46,578 bases of DNA from Hyphomicrobiaceae bacterium (GCA_025359165.1 JANYHG010000224.1:1-46578), one strand, 5' to 3'. Positions 17,959 through 27,459 are shown, counted from the first letter of the stretch. The notes: generated by a model from the letters alone, not told the origin. A program made the numbers and translations.

Positions 17959-20049
17959 TTATGCCTTGCCCGGCTTGTAAGATGCGAAGCCCTTGCCCTC
18001 GGCCGCCAACTTCACCAGCAACGGCGCGGGTTCGAGCGTCGGATCGTTGGTCAACTTGGCGAAGTGGGCGAGATCGTCGCGGATTTTGGCGAGGCCGACG
18101 GCGTCGGCGTAATGCATGGGTCCGCCCTTGCCCATCGGAAAGCCGTAGCCGTTGATCCAGACGATGTCGATGTCGCTCGCGCGCGCCGCAACGCCCTCTT
18201 CCAGAATGCGCGCACCTTCATTGATCATCGGGTAGATCATGCGGCCGAGGATTTCCTGTTCCGAGATCTGGCGGCGGGTCACGCCGAGCTTTTTGGATGC
18301 GTTGACGATGATCGCTTCGACCTCGGGATCGCGGATGGGTGTGCGGCGGCCTTCTTCGTAGCGGTAATAGCCCTTGAGCGTCTTCTGGCCAAAGCGTCCG
18401 GCCTCGCAGATGGTGTCGGCGATCTCGGCGCGGACGCCACGATCCTTCCGGCTGCGGAAGCCGACGTCGAGGCCGGCGAGATCGCCCATCGCCAGTGGTC
18501 CCATCGGGAAGCCGAAGCCGGTGACGACGGCATCGATCTCGTGTGGCAGCGCGCCTTCGAGCAGCAGCAGTTCGGTCTGCTTGGAGCGCTGCGCCAGCAT
18601 GCGGTTGCCGACGAAGCCATGGCAGACGCCGACGACGACGGGGACTTTGCCGATGCGGCGGCCGATCGCCATGGCGGTCGCCAGCGCATCCGGTGCTGTC
18701 GCCTTGGCGCGTACGATCTCCAAGAGCTTCATGACGTTTGCGGGCGAGAAAAAGTGCATCCCGAGCACGTCGCCGGGCCGCTTCGTCACCGCCGCCATGG
18801 CGTCGATGTCGAGGTACGAGGTGTTCGACGCGATCACGCAGCCGGGTTTGGCGTACTTGTCGAGCGCGGTGAATACAGTTTTCTTCAGCGCCATTTCCTC
18901 AAACACCGCTTCGACGATCATGTCGGCGTCCGCCACGTGTTCGAGACCGACCTTCGGCGTAATCAGCGCCATGATCTTGTCGACGCCAGCGATGTCGCGG
19001 CCTTGGCGTTTGGCGCTGGCTTCGTAATTCTTGCGGATGATGCCGAGCCCGCGCTTGAGGTTGTCGTCGCTCTGCTCGATCAGTGTGACCTGAATACCGG
19101 CACTGGCAAAACACATGGCGATGCCGCCGCCCATCGTGCCGGCGCCGAGCACGGCCACACGGTCCACCTTGCGCGGCTTGACGTCGGGGCCGACGCCGGG
19201 CACGCGCGCCGCCTCGCGTTCGGCGAAGAACAGATGCCGTTGCGCCTTCGATTGGTCGCCCGCGACGAGGCGCAGGAAGGTGGCGCGTTCGGCTTTCAAG
19301 GCCTCGTCGAGCGGTGTGTCGATCGAGAGCTTGACGCATTCGGCGCAGGCCACGGGTGCCTCGAGGCCGCGCGATTTCGATAGCACCTCGGTGAGCGTCG
19401 CATCGAAGGCACTACGATCGGCGCGGGTCGCCGTCAGCTTCGACGTATCGTCGCGCAGGCTCGGATGCGCCTTGCCCGAGGCGGCCACTTTCTGCGCGAA
19501 CGCGATCGCGCCGGCTTTCAGATCGCCTTCGACGAGCTCGGCGATCAGTCCGAGTTGATGGCCGAGCTTGGCTGGCTGGTGGGCGCCGGTCACGATCACT
19601 TTCAACGCTTCGGCGGGGCCGATGGCGCGCGGCAGCCGCTGCGTACCGCCAGCACCGGGCACGAGGCCGAGTTTGACTTCCGGCAAGCCCCATTTCGCAT
19701 CGGGCGATGCAACTCGGTAGTGACAGCCGAGGGCCAGCTCCAGGCCGCCACCGAGGGCCGTGCCGTGTATGGCCGCGACGACGGGCACCGCATTTGTTTC
19801 GAGCATGGCGATCACGTCGCTCAGGCCCGGCGCTTGCGGTGGCTTGCCGAATTCCGTGATGTCGGCGCCCGCGACGAACGTGCGCCCATCGCAGATCAGC
19901 ACGATCGCTTTGGCACCGCCGTCGCTTTTAATCTTGGTCAACTGCTCGGCAATACCCGCGCGCACGGCGTGGCTCAGCGCATTGACCGGCGGCGAATTGA
20001 TCGAAATCACGGCGATGTCGCCGTGGCGGGCAGATGTGACGACAGACAT
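17959..20049 (-). CDS. Fused enoyl-CoA hydratase/3-hydroxyacyl-CoA dehydrogenase (FadB/FadJ-like)
   Basis: The 696-residue protein joins two beta-oxidation activities. The N-terminal crotonase domain has [28 protein letters not shown] and [20 protein letters not shown], which carry the oxyanion hole and catalytic Glu region. From about residue 295 a Rossmann domain begins with [18 protein letters not shown], then [15 protein letters not shown] with the catalytic His, and the C-terminal helical domains with [10 protein letters not shown] and [18 protein letters not shown]. It should hydrate enoyl-CoA and oxidise 3-hydroxyacyl-CoA with NAD. No thiolase gene adjoins it. The histidine phosphatase gene follows after 7 nt. 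Confidence 0.92.
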   Translation of the reverse strand: MSVVTSARHGDIAVISINSPPVNALSHAVRAGIAEQLTKIKSDGGAKAIVLICDGRTFVAGADITEFGKPPQAPGLSDVIAMLETNAVPVVAAIHGTALGGGLELALGCHYRVASPDAKWGLPEVKLGLVPGAGGTQRLPRAIGPAEALKVIVTGAHQPAKLGHQLGLIAELVEGDLKAGAIAFAQKVAASGKAHPSLRDDTSKLTATRADRSAFDATLTEVLSKSRGLEAPVACAECVKLSIDTPLDEALKAERATFLRLVAGDQSKAQRHLFFAEREAARVPGVGPDVKPRKVDRVAVLGAGTMGGGIAMCFASAGIQVTLIEQSDDNLKRGLGIIRKNYEASAKRQGRDIAGVDKIMALITPKVGLEHVADADMIVEAVFEEMALKKTVFTALDKYAKPGCVIASNTSYLDIDAMAAVTKRPGDVLGMHFFSPANVMKLLEIVRAKATAPDALATAMAIGRRIGKVPVVVGVCHGFVGNRMLAQRSKQTELLLLEGALPHEIDAVVTGFGFPMGPLAMGDLAGLDVGFRSRKDRGVRAEIADTICEAGRFGQKTLKGYYRYEEGRRTPIRDPEVEAIIVNASKKLGVTRRQISEQEILGRMIYPMINEGARILEEGVAARASDIDIVWINGYGFPMGKGGPMHYADAVGLAKIRDDLAHFAKLTNDPTLEPAPLLVKLAAEGKGFASYKPGKA

Positions 20050-20321
20050 GGGTTTCTCCGGCTCTCGAATGATGGCGGCACGATACCCGGCAGTGACGCA
20101 AATGCAAGCCGCGCTGGAGGCGATCCCGCGAGGAGCGCAGCCGTGAACCGGAGCCCGTTGGGCCGTGTTCGTTCGCTGCTCGGCGTGACGCGCCGATCAC
20201 GCTGCATCGCACAATAAACCATCGACATGCTTGTTCCTCAGGCACACGCGGGCTGGGCGTGTGTTCCGAGATCTGAGGGTAAATTGTTGAAAACACATAA
20301 TATTAACTAATTAATAAACTT
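20050..20321. promoter_or_regulatory. Divergent intergenic region with a 7-bp dyad at 20243-20263
   Basis: This gap separates the minus-strand beta-oxidation gene from the importer promoter. It holds a perfect dyad, CACACGC (20243-20249) and GCGTGTG (20257-20263), with a 7-nt spacer. Its centre is about 95 nt before the expected start of the sigma-54 promoter, where enhancer-binding proteins often bind. It does not match the NtrC consensus I know (GCACC-type arms). From 20280 to 20320 the DNA is AT-rich. No gene is seen. Confidence 0.4.
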
Positions 20322-20337
20322 GGCACGGTTTTTGAAT
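20322..20337 (+). promoter_or_regulatory. Near-consensus sigma-54 promoter of the nitrate-type importer
   Basis: TGGCACG, four bases, then TTGAA fits the TGGCACR-N4-TTGCW consensus with the exact GG-to-GC spacing and one substitution in the -12 element (GA for GC). It lies 77 nt before the ATG of the substrate-binding protein. Nitrogen-regulated transporters are a classic class of sigma-54/NtrC targets, so the context supports the call. Confidence 0.65.
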
Positions 20338-20413
20338 TGTGTTCTCCCAGACCTGTCGAGGCCTCCAGGCCTCAACTGCATTTTCAGGTTGAACTGCACA
20401 TTCGGGAGACGGC

Positions 20414-21736
20414 ATGTCGATATCGAGCAAGAGCAAATCGCAGGACATCAACCGGCGCAGCCTGCTGCAGCGCGGATCTGCGGCGGCGGCAACGGCAACG
20501 CTGTTTGGGTCGATCAAGGCTGCCTTCCCCGGTGGCGCTTTCGCGCAAGGGGCAGGGCCGGAGGTCGCTGGTACCAAGCTCGGTTATATCGCACTGACCG
20601 ATGCAGCCCCGCTGGTCATCGCGAAAGAAAAAGGTTTCTTCTCAAAGCACGGCGTGCCCGACATGGACATCGCCAAGCAGGCATCGTGGGGTGCCATGCG
20701 CGACAACATGGCGCTCGGTCTCAAGTCCAACGGCATCGACGGCGGCCATCTGCTGCGTCCGAAAACGCACCTCTATTCGACCGGCAAGGTCATGCAGAAT
20801 AATCAGCCCTTGCCGATGTATACGCTGCTCAATCTCAACGAAGACTGCCAGGGAATATCGGTCTCGAACGAGTTCAAGGATCTCAAAGTCGGCACCGACT
20901 GCTCAGCATTGAAAGCCGCCTTCGAGGCCAAAAAGGCAGCCGGCAAGGACGTCAAGGTCGCCATGACGTTTCCCGGCGGCACGCACGATCTCTGGGTCCG
21001 CTACTGGCTGGCCGCCGGTGGCATCGATCCCGACAAGGACGTCTCGACCATCGTCGTGCCGCCACCGCAGATGGTGGCCAACATGAAAGTCGGCACCATG
21101 GACGCATTTTGCGTCGGCGAGCCGTGGAACGAACAGCTTGTCAATCAGGACATCGGCTTCACGGCCGCGACCACCGGCGAGATCTGGTTCAAGCATCCCG
21201 AGAAGGTCCTCGGCATGCGCGCCGACTGGGTCGATGCCAATCCCAAGGCCGCATTGGCCATCATGATGGCTGTCATGGAAGCCCAGCAGTGGTGCGAAAA
21301 GATGGAGAACAAGGCCGAAATGGCCGAGATCGTCGGCCGCCGCCAGTGGTTCAACGTGCCGGTGCCCGACATCATCGGTCGCATCAAGGGCGACATCAAC
21401 TATGGCCGTGGCCGCTCTGAAAAAGGCACCAACCTGTTGATGAAATTCTGGGGCGAAAACGGCTCGGCGTCCTATCCCTGGAAGAGTTTGGATACCTGGT
21501 TCGTCACCGAGAACATCCGCTGGGGCAAGTTCGCGCCGGACATGGACGTGAAGGCGCTGGTCAATAAGACCAATCGCTCCGACCTGTGGCTCGAAGCCGC
21601 CAAAACGCTTGGCGTCGTCAACCCTCCGTCGGGCGACAGTCGTGGCGTCGAAAAATTCTTCGACGGCAAGGTTTTCGATCCTGCCGATCCCTCGGCATAC
21701 CTGAAGTCGCTGTCAATCAAACGTGCCGGCGTTTGA
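20414..21736 (+). CDS. nrtA: NrtA/CmpA-family ABC transporter substrate-binding protein (nitrate type)
   Basis: The 440-residue protein carries a Tat signal (NRRSLLQRGSAAAAT, residues 14-28, then a hydrophobic stretch ending in AFAQ) and is exported folded. The mature protein has the NrtA/CmpA motifs ASWGAMRDNMALG, NGIDGGHLL, CQGISVSNEFKDLKVG, FPGGTHDLWVRYWLAAGGID, CVGEPWN and FKHPEKVLGM. By motif alignment, the Trp, Gln, His and Lys known to hold nitrate in cyanobacterial NrtA are all represented (ASWG, CQG, THD, FKHP). That favours nitrate or nitrite, though cyanate and bicarbonate binders share the fold. It is the first gene of a three-gene importer, with a sigma-54-type promoter just upstream. 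Confidence 0.87.
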   Translation: MSISSKSKSQDINRRSLLQRGSAAAATATLFGSIKAAFPGGAFAQGAGPEVAGTKLGYIALTDAAPLVIAKEKGFFSKHGVPDMDIAKQASWGAMRDNMALGLKSNGIDGGHLLRPKTHLYSTGKVMQNNQPLPMYTLLNLNEDCQGISVSNEFKDLKVGTDCSALKAAFEAKKAAGKDVKVAMTFPGGTHDLWVRYWLAAGGIDPDKDVSTIVVPPPQMVANMKVGTMDAFCVGEPWNEQLVNQDIGFTAATTGEIWFKHPEKVLGMRADWVDANPKAALAIMMAVMEAQQWCEKMENKAEMAEIVGRRQWFNVPVPDIIGRIKGDINYGRGRSEKGTNLLMKFWGENGSASYPWKSLDTWFVTENIRWGKFAPDMDVKALVNKTNRSDLWLEAAKTLGVVNPPSGDSRGVEKFFDGKVFDPADPSAYLKSLSIKRAGV

Positions 21737-21818
21737 GCAGCGCCCGCATCTTTCCGCGCCGTAACGCAGAGAGATCACAGGTCTTGCCCAGCATCCAGAA
21801 ACGCGACGGAGCGATCCC

Positions 21819-22730
21819 ATGAGTGCAATTCTTTTGAAGCCGGAAGCCTTCCAGCAGGCGAGCCCGACGGCCACGGCCGTCCCAACCCCGCGCGCGGAAA
21901 TCATCGCGCTGCCGCCGAAACGGGCCACGGAATCGCAGCTGGTGAAAAGGCTGAACTCCATGTTCGTGACCGTGGTGCCCCCGCTGGTCGTGCTGGCGCT
22001 GATGTTGCTGGCGTGGGAACTCGCGTGCGCCGGCCCCAAGGCTGCGTTGCCTGCGCCGTCACGGATCTGGGCCGAAGCCCACGACCTCGTCACGCAGCCG
22101 TTCTTTGTCAACGGCCCGCAGGACATCGGGCTCGGCTGGCGGGTGCTGACGAGCTTGCAGCGCGTTGCCATCGGCTTCGGCATTGCGGCGCTTGTCGGCG
22201 TGCTACTCGGCGCGTTCGTCGGCCAGAGTGTGTGGGCCATGCGCGGTCTCGACCCGATCTTCCAGGTGCTGCGCACAGTGCCGCCACTCGCATGGTTGCC
22301 GCTTTCGCTCGCCGCCTTCCGCGACAGCGCACCGTCGGCGATCTTCGTCATTTTCATAACGTCGGTCTGGCCCATCATCATCAACACGGCCGTCGGCATC
22401 CGCAACATTCCGCAGGACTATCGCAACGTTTCGGCGGTACTGCGGCTGAGCCACTTCGAGTTCTTCTGGCGCATCATGATCCCGTCCGCCGCGCCCTATA
22501 TCTTCACGGGTCTGCGCATCGGCATCGGCCTCTCCTGGCTGGCCATCGTCGCCGCTGAAATGTTGACCGGCGGCGTCGGGATCGGCTTTTTCATCTGGGA
22601 CGCCTGGAACTCGTCGCGCCTCTCCGACATCGTCGTGGCGCTGGCCTACATCGGCACCGTCGGCTTCATCCTCGACCGTCTGGTCGCCTTCGTCGGCGAA
22701 CTCGCGACCCGCGGCACAGCGACAGCCTGA
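21819..22730 (+). CDS. nrtB: Nitrate-type ABC transporter permease (NrtB family)
   Basis: The 303-residue membrane protein has about six membrane segments starting near residue 48 (VVPPLVVLALMLLAWELACA). The cytoplasmic EAA-type loop is FEFFWRIMIPSAAPYIFTGL, which docks on the ATPase. TVPPLAWLPLSLAAF and SVWPIIINTAVGIRNIPQDY are typical of the NrtB/SsuC/TauC class. The first 45 residues are polar and Ala/Pro-rich with no clear homology. The gene lies 82 nt after the binding-protein gene, and the ATPase gene follows after 32 nt. Confidence 0.9.
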   Translation: MSAILLKPEAFQQASPTATAVPTPRAEIIALPPKRATESQLVKRLNSMFVTVVPPLVVLALMLLAWELACAGPKAALPAPSRIWAEAHDLVTQPFFVNGPQDIGLGWRVLTSLQRVAIGFGIAALVGVLLGAFVGQSVWAMRGLDPIFQVLRTVPPLAWLPLSLAAFRDSAPSAIFVIFITSVWPIIINTAVGIRNIPQDYRNVSAVLRLSHFEFFWRIMIPSAAPYIFTGLRIGIGLSWLAIVAAEMLTGGVGIGFFIWDAWNSSRLSDIVVALAYIGTVGFILDRLVAFVGELATRGTATA

Positions 22731-22762
22731 CAAGACGGCCCGCCACCTCGAAGGACCCCATC

Positions 22763-23614
22763 ATGATTGCGCGTCTCGATCCCCACGACCACACCACCCA
22801 TGCCAACCTCCGGCCCGGCCAGGCCTTCCTCCGCATCGACCATGTCGACAAGGCGTTCACGCGGGGGTCGACGACCTCGGTCGTCTTGAAAGACGTCAAC
22901 CTCAGCATCGCGCGTGGCGAGTACGTTTCGATCATCGGACATTCGGGATGTGGCAAGTCCACCTTGCTGAACCTGATCGCTGGCTTGACCCCGGTCACGT
23001 CAGGCGCGGTGCTGCTCGAAGACAAGGAGGTCAACGCGCCGGGACCCGAGCGTGCCGTCGTGTTCCAGAACCACTCGTTGCTGCCCTGGCTGACTGTCTA
23101 CGACAACGTCCGCATGGGTGTTGACAAGGTTTTCGGTCGACTCAAGTCGCGCAACGAGCGGCACGAGTGGACGCTCGCCAATCTCGATCTCGTGCAGATG
23201 GGCCATGCCAAGGACAAGCGCCCGGCGGAGATTTCGGGCGGCATGAAACAGCGCGTCGGCATTGCGCGCGCGCTGGCCATGGAACCGAAGGTGCTGTTGC
23301 TTGACGAACCTTTCGGCGCGCTCGATGCGCTGACGCGGGCCCATTTGCAGGACGAGGTTATGAAGATCCATGCCAAGCTCGGCAACACGGTCATCATGAT
23401 CACCCACGACGTGGACGAAGCCGTGCTGCTATCGGACCGCATCGTGATGATGACCAATGGCCCGGCGGCTCGCATTGGTGAGGTGCTCGACGTCCGGCTC
23501 CCCCGCCCGCGGCTGCGATTGGAGTGTGTCAAGAACGCCGAGTATCTGCGCTGCCGCGAGGCCGTAATGCGCTTCCTCTACGAGCGCCATAGCTTCGTCG
23601 AATCGGCGGCCTGA
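22763..23614 (+). CDS. nrtD: Nitrate-type ABC transporter ATP-binding protein (NrtD family)
   Basis: The 283-residue ATPase has Walker A GHSGCGKSTL (about residues 59-68), the Q-loop VVFQNHSLLPWLTVYDNV, signature EISGGMKQRVGIARALAM, Walker B VLLLDEPFGALDAL and the switch His in MITHDVDEAVLLSDRI. The C-terminal PRPRLRLECVKNAEYLRCREAVMRFLYE resembles NrtD/CmpD rather than NrtC, which carries an extra binding-protein domain. It would energise import by the two preceding genes. No nitrate or nitrite reductase gene follows. Confidence 0.9.
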   Translation: MIARLDPHDHTTHANLRPGQAFLRIDHVDKAFTRGSTTSVVLKDVNLSIARGEYVSIIGHSGCGKSTLLNLIAGLTPVTSGAVLLEDKEVNAPGPERAVVFQNHSLLPWLTVYDNVRMGVDKVFGRLKSRNERHEWTLANLDLVQMGHAKDKRPAEISGGMKQRVGIARALAMEPKVLLLDEPFGALDALTRAHLQDEVMKIHAKLGNTVIMITHDVDEAVLLSDRIVMMTNGPAARIGEVLDVRLPRPRLRLECVKNAEYLRCREAVMRFLYERHSFVESAA

Positions 23615-24098
23615 CGAGCGGCAGGCGATATGGGCGCTGGTTCTCACGGCGATGACGGGTGCTTGTTGCGCGCATAGTTGCCAGGCAACAAGCATTGGCC
23701 GCACGGTCCCTGCGGCGATATGAAGAGTCTGCCCGCCGAACGCTCGAAAGTTTTGGCGGTCTAGTGACGATTCCCCGACCCCGTCGTTCGGCTGAAATTA
23801 TGCCGCGTCGCTGGTGTTTGCGTCCACCTTTCGCGAACCCGTCACCAACGCTTCGCCGTAACGCGCTATCCCAATCGCTGCAGCCTCAGCTCCGTCGGTT
23901 TGGCTATAGCGCCCGCCGATGGCGGCCCCGAACTTGCGTTTCAATGCCAGCTAATGGCGGTTCGCCGTTGGCGTCGCCGGGCCGAATGGGCTTGTTCCAA
24001 ATTGCTGATGATCAGCCTCCTGGTTCTAATTGCCCGGCTCCTCTAAGATGACTCAGGTGATAAAAGTCCGCAGTCCCCAGCCCAACTTATTGCCGACT
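23615..24098. other. Long intergenic region with one inverted repeat
   Basis: Nearly 500 nt lie between the importer and the stress promoter. The one clear structure is a perfect 9-bp inverted repeat, GCTTGTTGC (23661-23669) and GCAACAAGC (23685-23693), with a 15-nt spacer and no T-run. It could help end the importer transcript. A 130-codon plus frame from 23659 has no ribosome-binding site, no domain and unnatural composition, so I do not call it a gene. A decayed gene is possible but cannot be recognised. Confidence 0.4.
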
Positions 24099-24123
24099 GG
24101 AACCATGTGCAACGCCGAGCGTT
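24099..24123 (+). promoter_or_regulatory. Consensus EcfG (general stress response) promoter
   Basis: GGAAC (24099-24103), a 16-nt spacer and CGTT (24120-24123) match exactly the promoter recognised by the alphaproteobacterial sigma factor EcfG, which is freed by PhyR during general stress. Transcription would begin near 24130, about 55 nt before the KaiC-like start codon. The match is complete and well placed. Regulation is inferred from it, as no phyR or ecfG gene is in the window. Confidence 0.8.
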
Positions 24124-24185
24124 ATGAATTGGCCGAGGCGTACGCTCCTTAAACCGTTATCGGCGTGCGCTTGCGGGGACCTCTA

Positions 24186-25691
24186 GTGACCATCCAATCT
24201 CAAAAAGCACGCATCGGCATCTCCGGCCTGGACGACATTCTGGGAGGCGGACTCATGCCCGGTCATGTCTTCCTCCTCGAAGGGGTCCCCGGCACCGGAA
24301 AAACCACGATCGCCACTCAATTTCTCATCGAAGGGAGCCATGCCGGCGAGAAGTGCCTTTATATCACACTGTCGGAGACCGACGCCGAGTTGCGCGCCGG
24401 TGCCGCGTCACACGGTTGGACGATCGACGACAAAATCACCATTTTTGAGCTTGTGCCGCCCGAGTCCATTCTTGATCCGACCCACCAGCAAAGCCTGCTC
24501 TACGCTTCCGACATCGAGTTGGTTGAGACCATAAAGTCGATTGTGGATGTTTTTGAGAAGGTCAAGCCGAGACGGGTGGTGCTGGACAGCCTGTCGGAAA
24601 TCCGCCTGCTCGCACAAAGCTCGCTCAAATACCGGCGGCAACTGCTGGCTTTGAAGCACTTTTTTTCGCGTCATGCCGCCACGGTGCTGCTGCTGGACGA
24701 TCGAACTGCCGACGTCTCCGACAAGACGGTCCACAGCGTGGTCCATGGCGTCATACAACTCGAGGAGTTGACCCCCAACTACGGGGCCGAGCGGCGGCGC
24801 GTGCGCATCAGCAAATATCGCGGCACCCGATTTCGCGGCGGTTTTCACGACATGAGTATCCAGACCGGCGGGGTCGTCGTATTTCCGCGCCTGCGGGCGT
24901 TCGAGCATCGGACGGCCTTCTCGCGCGCACAATTGTCGAGCGGAATTGAAGGCCTCGACGCACTTCTGGGCGGCGGCATAGAGCAGGGGACGAGCACTCT
25001 GCTGCTCGGGCCCGCCGGTACCGGAAAATCGCTGTTCTCGCTGCAGTTCGTCAAAGCTGCACTGGGCCGTGGCGAGAAGGCGGCGATGTTTGTCTTCGAC
25101 GAAGAGCTGGGATTGCTGTTCGAGCGCGCGCGGCCCCTCGGGTACGACCTGGAGGAGATGCGGGCGCGGGGCGTGCTGCACATCGAGCAGGTCGACGCCG
25201 CAGAGTTGACGCCCGGCGAATTCGCGCATCGCGTTTGCACCATCGTGGTGGAGGGCGGCGTATCGTCCGTCGTCATCGACAGCCTCAACGGCTATCAAGC
25301 GGCGATGCCGGACGAGGCATCTCTCGTGCTGCACATTCATGAATTGCTGCAGTATTTGAACAGGCAAGGCGCGAACACGTTCCTGACCGTCGCACAACAC
25401 GGTCTGGTCGGTGACATGCAGGCACCGGTCGATCTCACATACCTCGCCGATACCGTTATCCTGCTGCGCTATTTCGAAGCTGTGGCCCACGTACGGCGTG
25501 CCGTCTCCATCATCAAGAAACGCGCCGGCCCACACGAAAAAACCATTCGTGAATATCGCATCGCCGAGGGCGGGCTTGCGATTGGACCGCCGCTGGAGCA
25601 GTTTGTGGGTGTGTTGAGTGGCGTGCCGACTTTCGTCGGCAACGTCAACCCGTCGACGACAAAGTCGGACAGGAGTGTCGCGCATTCCTAG
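24186..25691 (+). CDS. KaiC-like double-domain RecA-fold ATPase
   Basis: The 501-residue protein has two tandem KaiC domains. Domain 1 has ISGLDDILGGGLMPG and Walker A GVPGTGKTT (about residue 33). Domain 2 has SGIEGLDALLGGGIEQG and Walker A GPAGTGKS (about 275). The acidic pairs that follow are SETDAE and FDEELGL. The region matching the KaiC phosphosites reads DLTYLADTVILLRY, so cyanobacterial Ser431-Thr432 corresponds to Thr-Tyr (codons 25437-25442). No kaiA or kaiB adjoins it. GTG 24186 follows GGGGA (24175-24179) at a good distance; GTG 24165 is an alternative without a site. A consensus EcfG promoter precedes it and a hybrid kinase gene overlaps its end, so a stress-signalling role is likelier than a clock. 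Confidence 0.88.
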   Translation: MTIQSQKARIGISGLDDILGGGLMPGHVFLLEGVPGTGKTTIATQFLIEGSHAGEKCLYITLSETDAELRAGAASHGWTIDDKITIFELVPPESILDPTHQQSLLYASDIELVETIKSIVDVFEKVKPRRVVLDSLSEIRLLAQSSLKYRRQLLALKHFFSRHAATVLLLDDRTADVSDKTVHSVVHGVIQLEELTPNYGAERRRVRISKYRGTRFRGGFHDMSIQTGGVVVFPRLRAFEHRTAFSRAQLSSGIEGLDALLGGGIEQGTSTLLLGPAGTGKSLFSLQFVKAALGRGEKAAMFVFDEELGLLFERARPLGYDLEEMRARGVLHIEQVDAAELTPGEFAHRVCTIVVEGGVSSVVIDSLNGYQAAMPDEASLVLHIHELLQYLNRQGANTFLTVAQHGLVGDMQAPVDLTYLADTVILLRYFEAVAHVRRAVSIIKKRAGPHEKTIREYRIAEGGLAIGPPLEQFVGVLSGVPTFVGNVNPSTTKSDRSVAHS

Positions 25692-27351
25692 CTCCGTCCG
25701 ATCTGTCGCATTGATCCTGGCGCCGATCGGCCGTGATGCCGCCATCGCGCAGCAGTTGCTTCTGGAAGCGGCCATTCGATCGGAAACACGCGCCACGGTG
25801 GCGGAACTGCAGGCCGCGTTGAGCGATCACACGAGCTTTGTCATCATCGCCGAGGAGGCCCTGCACGCAGCCGATTTGCGCGGATTGTCAGCATGGCTCG
25901 AGGCGCAGCCGGCATGGTCCGACCTCCCCTTCATCATCCTCGCCCACCATCCCCATGGCTCGGCCTTCCATCCTCGTCTCTCGGAGGGGTTGGGCAATGT
26001 CACGCTGCTGGAGCGCCCTTTCCATCCGATAACTTTTCGGAGCGTGGCGAGGGCAGCTTACAAGGCCCGCCTGCGCCAGTACGAAGTCAGGGCGCACCTC
26101 GAGCGATTGCAAGAAAGCGAGGAAAACCTCGAGCGCCGTGTCGTCGCGCGCACGGCCGAACTCGACCGGGCGCATCAGACACTACTCGCCGAGATGCAGC
26201 AGCGAGAGCAGGCCGAGGAGAAGCTACGCCAGTCCCAGAAAATGGAGATGATCGGGCAACTCACCGGCGGTGTCGCCCACGACTTCAATAATCTTTTGAT
26301 GGCAGTGATCGGCAACCTCGATCTGTTGCGGAAGCGCGCTCCGGACGATCCGACCACACTCAAGCTGATGGACGGTGCCATGCAAGGTGCTCAGCGCGGT
26401 GCTGCGTTGACCAGGCGCTTATTGGCCTTCGCACGCCGACAGGATCTCAAAATCGAACCCACCGATCTTGGGCAACTGGTGCATAACATGAAGAATCTGA
26501 TCGAGCGCTCCATCGACAGTCAGATCGAACTCGTCATGCAGGTCGCGCCGGACTTGCCGCCCGTAATGGTCGATGCCAATCAGGTCGAGCTGGCCATTTT
26601 GAATCTCGCCGTCAACGCGCGAGATGCGATGCCGAACGGGGGCCAGATCCGCATCGAGGTCGAAGATGTAACGTCGGATCACATCCCGGGACTGCCACCT
26701 GGAGCCTTCGTTCGCCTCGCCGTGGTCGACACCGGGGTCGGCATGGACAGCGAGACACTGGGGAAAGCCACCGAGCCGTTTTTCTCGACAAAAGAACTCG
26801 GCAAGGGCACCGGGCTCGGGTTGTCGATGATCGACGGCCTTGCCCGTCAACTCGGGGGCGCACTTCGGCTCGACAGCGTCGTCGGTCGCGGCACGACGGC
26901 CGAGTTCTGGATGCCTGCATCGATCATGCCCGTGACCTGTCACGCACCGGCTACGCAGGTCGACGAAGCAAACGCCGCGTCGAAAATGACGGTGCTCGTC
27001 GTCGACGACGACGGGCTGATACTGATGAGCACGGCCATGATGGTCGAGGATCTCGGGCACGAGGTCATCGATGTCAACTCGGGCGCTGCCGCGCTTGAAA
27101 TTTTGCGCTCGGATCGCAAAGTGGACCTGCTGCTCACCGACTTCGCAATGCCGAAGATGAACGGGGCGCAACTGGCCTCGGCTGCGAAAGGGATCAGGCC
27201 GCATCTCGCAGTTCTGCTGGCGACAGGATATGCCGAGCTACCCGGCGGGGAAGGTTTCAGCTTGCCCCGCATCGCCAAACCCTATCAGCAGGAACAACTG
27301 GCTGTTGCCGTTGCCGAGACCATGCGGGCGAGCGCCGGCCGGTTCGCCTGA
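25675..27351 (+). CDS. Hybrid sensor histidine kinase with N-terminal receiver-like domain
   Basis: The protein has about 558 residues. Residues 12-130 look like a receiver fold whose phosphoacceptor strand reads FVIIAEEAL, with no Asp. A coiled coil follows (about 140-190, [14 protein letters not shown]). The dimerisation domain has the phospho-His in [11 protein letters not shown] (His about 202). The HATPase domain has [19 protein letters not shown] and [17 protein letters not shown]-terminal receiver has VLVVDDDG and the acceptor Asp in [12 protein letters not shown] (about 489). There is no membrane segment. It overlaps the end of the KaiC-like gene, so the two are co-expressed. The start is unsettled: GTG 25675 has AGGA directly against it, and the frame is open from 25618. 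Confidence 0.88.
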   Translation: MSRIPSSVRSVALILAPIGRDAAIAQQLLLEAAIRSETRATVAELQAALSDHTSFVIIAEEALHAADLRGLSAWLEAQPAWSDLPFIILAHHPHGSAFHPRLSEGLGNVTLLERPFHPITFRSVARAAYKARLRQYEVRAHLERLQESEENLERRVVARTAELDRAHQTLLAEMQQREQAEEKLRQSQKMEMIGQLTGGVAHDFNNLLMAVIGNLDLLRKRAPDDPTTLKLMDGAMQGAQRGAALTRRLLAFARRQDLKIEPTDLGQLVHNMKNLIERSIDSQIELVMQVAPDLPPVMVDANQVELAILNLAVNARDAMPNGGQIRIEVEDVTSDHIPGLPPGAFVRLAVVDTGVGMDSETLGKATEPFFSTKELGKGTGLGLSMIDGLARQLGGALRLDSVVGRGTTAEFWMPASIMPVTCHAPATQVDEANAASKMTVLVVDDDGLILMSTAMMVEDLGHEVIDVNSGAAALEILRSDRKVDLLLTDFAMPKMNGAQLASAAKGIRPHLAVLLATGYAELPGGEGFSLPRIAKPYQQEQLAVAVAETMRASAGRFA

Positions 27352-27459
27352 TCCATCGACAGGCTTTCGGCAACGGCGACTACGCCGATTTGCGCTTTTG
27401 GTTGCAGGCCTTTAAGCAGACGCGTGCAACCCATCGAATGCAGGCGATTCGCGTACGCC

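Noticed and set aside
17950-19383. A 477-codon open frame antisense to the beta-oxidation gene
   Set aside because: It mirrors a well-supported enzyme on the other strand and shows no family motif or ribosome-binding site.
23659-24051. A 130-codon plus-strand frame in the gap before the KaiC-like gene
   Set aside because: No ribosome-binding site, Arg/Ser/Pro-rich composition, and no domain. A gene remnant cannot be excluded but nothing supports it.
24408-25796. A 462-codon open frame antisense to the KaiC-like gene
   Set aside because: It is opposite two intact Walker motifs and has no recognisable protein features.
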